A DNA stretch of 6,352 nt, from positions 9,616 to 15,967 of the forward strand of contig DKPL01000091.1 of NCBI GenBank assembly GCA_002471185.1. The letters run 5' to 3'. The notes beneath the pieces were generated by a model. The model made no database searches and had not been told where the DNA came from. It worked only from the letters and a program-made list of their open reading frames with translations. Source of the stretch: Bacteroides sp. UBA7335. GTDB lineage: Bacteria; Bacteroidota; Bacteroidia; Bacteroidales; Bacteroidaceae. Of this stretch, positions 6,105-6,352 are shown in pieces; positions within the stretch are counted from its first letter, which is position 1, and each line of letters begins with the position of its first letter. The position numbers were made by a program, and so were the translations under genes.

Positions 6105-6352
6105 ATGATACAAAAGGAAGATGTTCTAGCATTATTAAAGAGTGATGAAACCTATAGAGTTGAGAAAACGATCTCTTCTACAAATACGGACAAATTTAGT
6201 CAAGCAATTTGTGCTTTTTCTAATGATATGCCGGCAAGTGGAAAGAGTGGTTATTTGATCATAGGTGCTAACGATGACGGATCTCTTTCGGGATTAAAAG
6301 TTACGGATGAGTTGATGAAGAATATTTCAGCAATTCGTTCGGATGGAAATAT
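6105..6352 (+). CDS. AlbA_2/Schlafen-domain protein (COG2865-like), 5' part only
   Basis: The first 82 codons are present and the gene runs off the window. It starts MIQKEDVLALLKSDETYRVE, followed by KTISSTNTDKFSQAICAF (21-38), SNDMP (39-43), GYLIIGANDDGSLSGL (49-64) and a K(N)ISAIRSDGN end. This is the AlbA_2 domain of the Schlafen group: an acidic residue after the entry helix, then the GxLIIGxxDDG nucleotide-binding-like loop. It is found in proteins often labelled putative transcriptional regulator or RecG-like helicase, usually 400-550 residues in Bacteroidota. The N-terminus is complete and fixed by a GGAGG ribosome site. It has its own promoter-like box and a palindromic candidate operator, so it is probably regulated separately from the ATPase-HNH pair. 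Such proteins are seen in accessory and defence regions, but their activity is mostly unknown. Confidence 0.8.
   Translation, partial: MIQKEDVLALLKSDETYRVEKTISSTNTDKFSQAICAFSNDMPASGKSGYLIIGANDDGSLSGLKVTDELMKNISAIRSDGN

Noticed and set aside
5887..6132. Reverse-strand open frame of 81 codons over the 5878-6104 gap
   Set aside because: It runs antisense through the signal-peptide remnant, the palindrome, the promoter box and the start of the AlbA_2 gene. No family resemblance is seen, so a real gene is unlikely.

Overview
The window looks like a chromosomal defence or accessory region of a Bacteroidota bacterium, probably order Bacteroidales. Three things point there: AT-rich DNA, two exact matches to the Bacteroidota -7 promoter box TAnnTTTG, and weak Shine-Dalgarno signals in front of most genes. 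The res, RhuM and AlbA/Schlafen proteins also read like versions familiar from gut Bacteroidales. Taxon assignment is an inference from sequence style only.

Layout, all genes on the + strand. (1) Positions 3-32 hold the last codons of an upstream gene, most likely the type III methyltransferase gene mod. It overlaps by ATGA with (2) a full-length type III restriction subunit gene, res (29-3091), which ends at a strong bulged hairpin terminator (3108-3157). (3) A short RhuM-family protein (3211-3579) carries only the N-terminal part of the usual RhuM protein. (4) After a 144-base gap with a promoter-like -7 box and a small palindrome comes a two-gene unit: an AAA/ABC-type ATPase (3724-4977) overlapping by 14 bases an HNH endonuclease (4964-5851). 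This pair has the architecture of the Septu (PtuA-PtuB) anti-phage system. (5) From 5878 there is what looks like the broken 5' end of a secreted-protein gene: an intact signal peptide, a stop after 29 codons, and a TolC-like N-terminal phrase in the +1 frame. (6) A 31-base near-perfect palindrome (6022-6052) abuts a perfect -7 box (6054-6061), ahead of (7) the start of an AlbA_2/Schlafen-domain protein gene (6105 to the window end).

How it fits together: res with its off-window mod would methylate and cut DNA by the type III mechanism. The ATPase-HNH pair is probably a second, independently transcribed nuclease defence. The RhuM-like gene is a common passenger in restriction loci. The truncated RhuM and the broken secreted-protein gene suggest that this slot has been rearranged repeatedly. 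No tRNA, rRNA, CRISPR array, integrase or insertion sequence is visible. No gene-free stretch exceeds 300 bases; the longest is 5852-6104, which holds the pseudogene remnant, palindrome and promoter.
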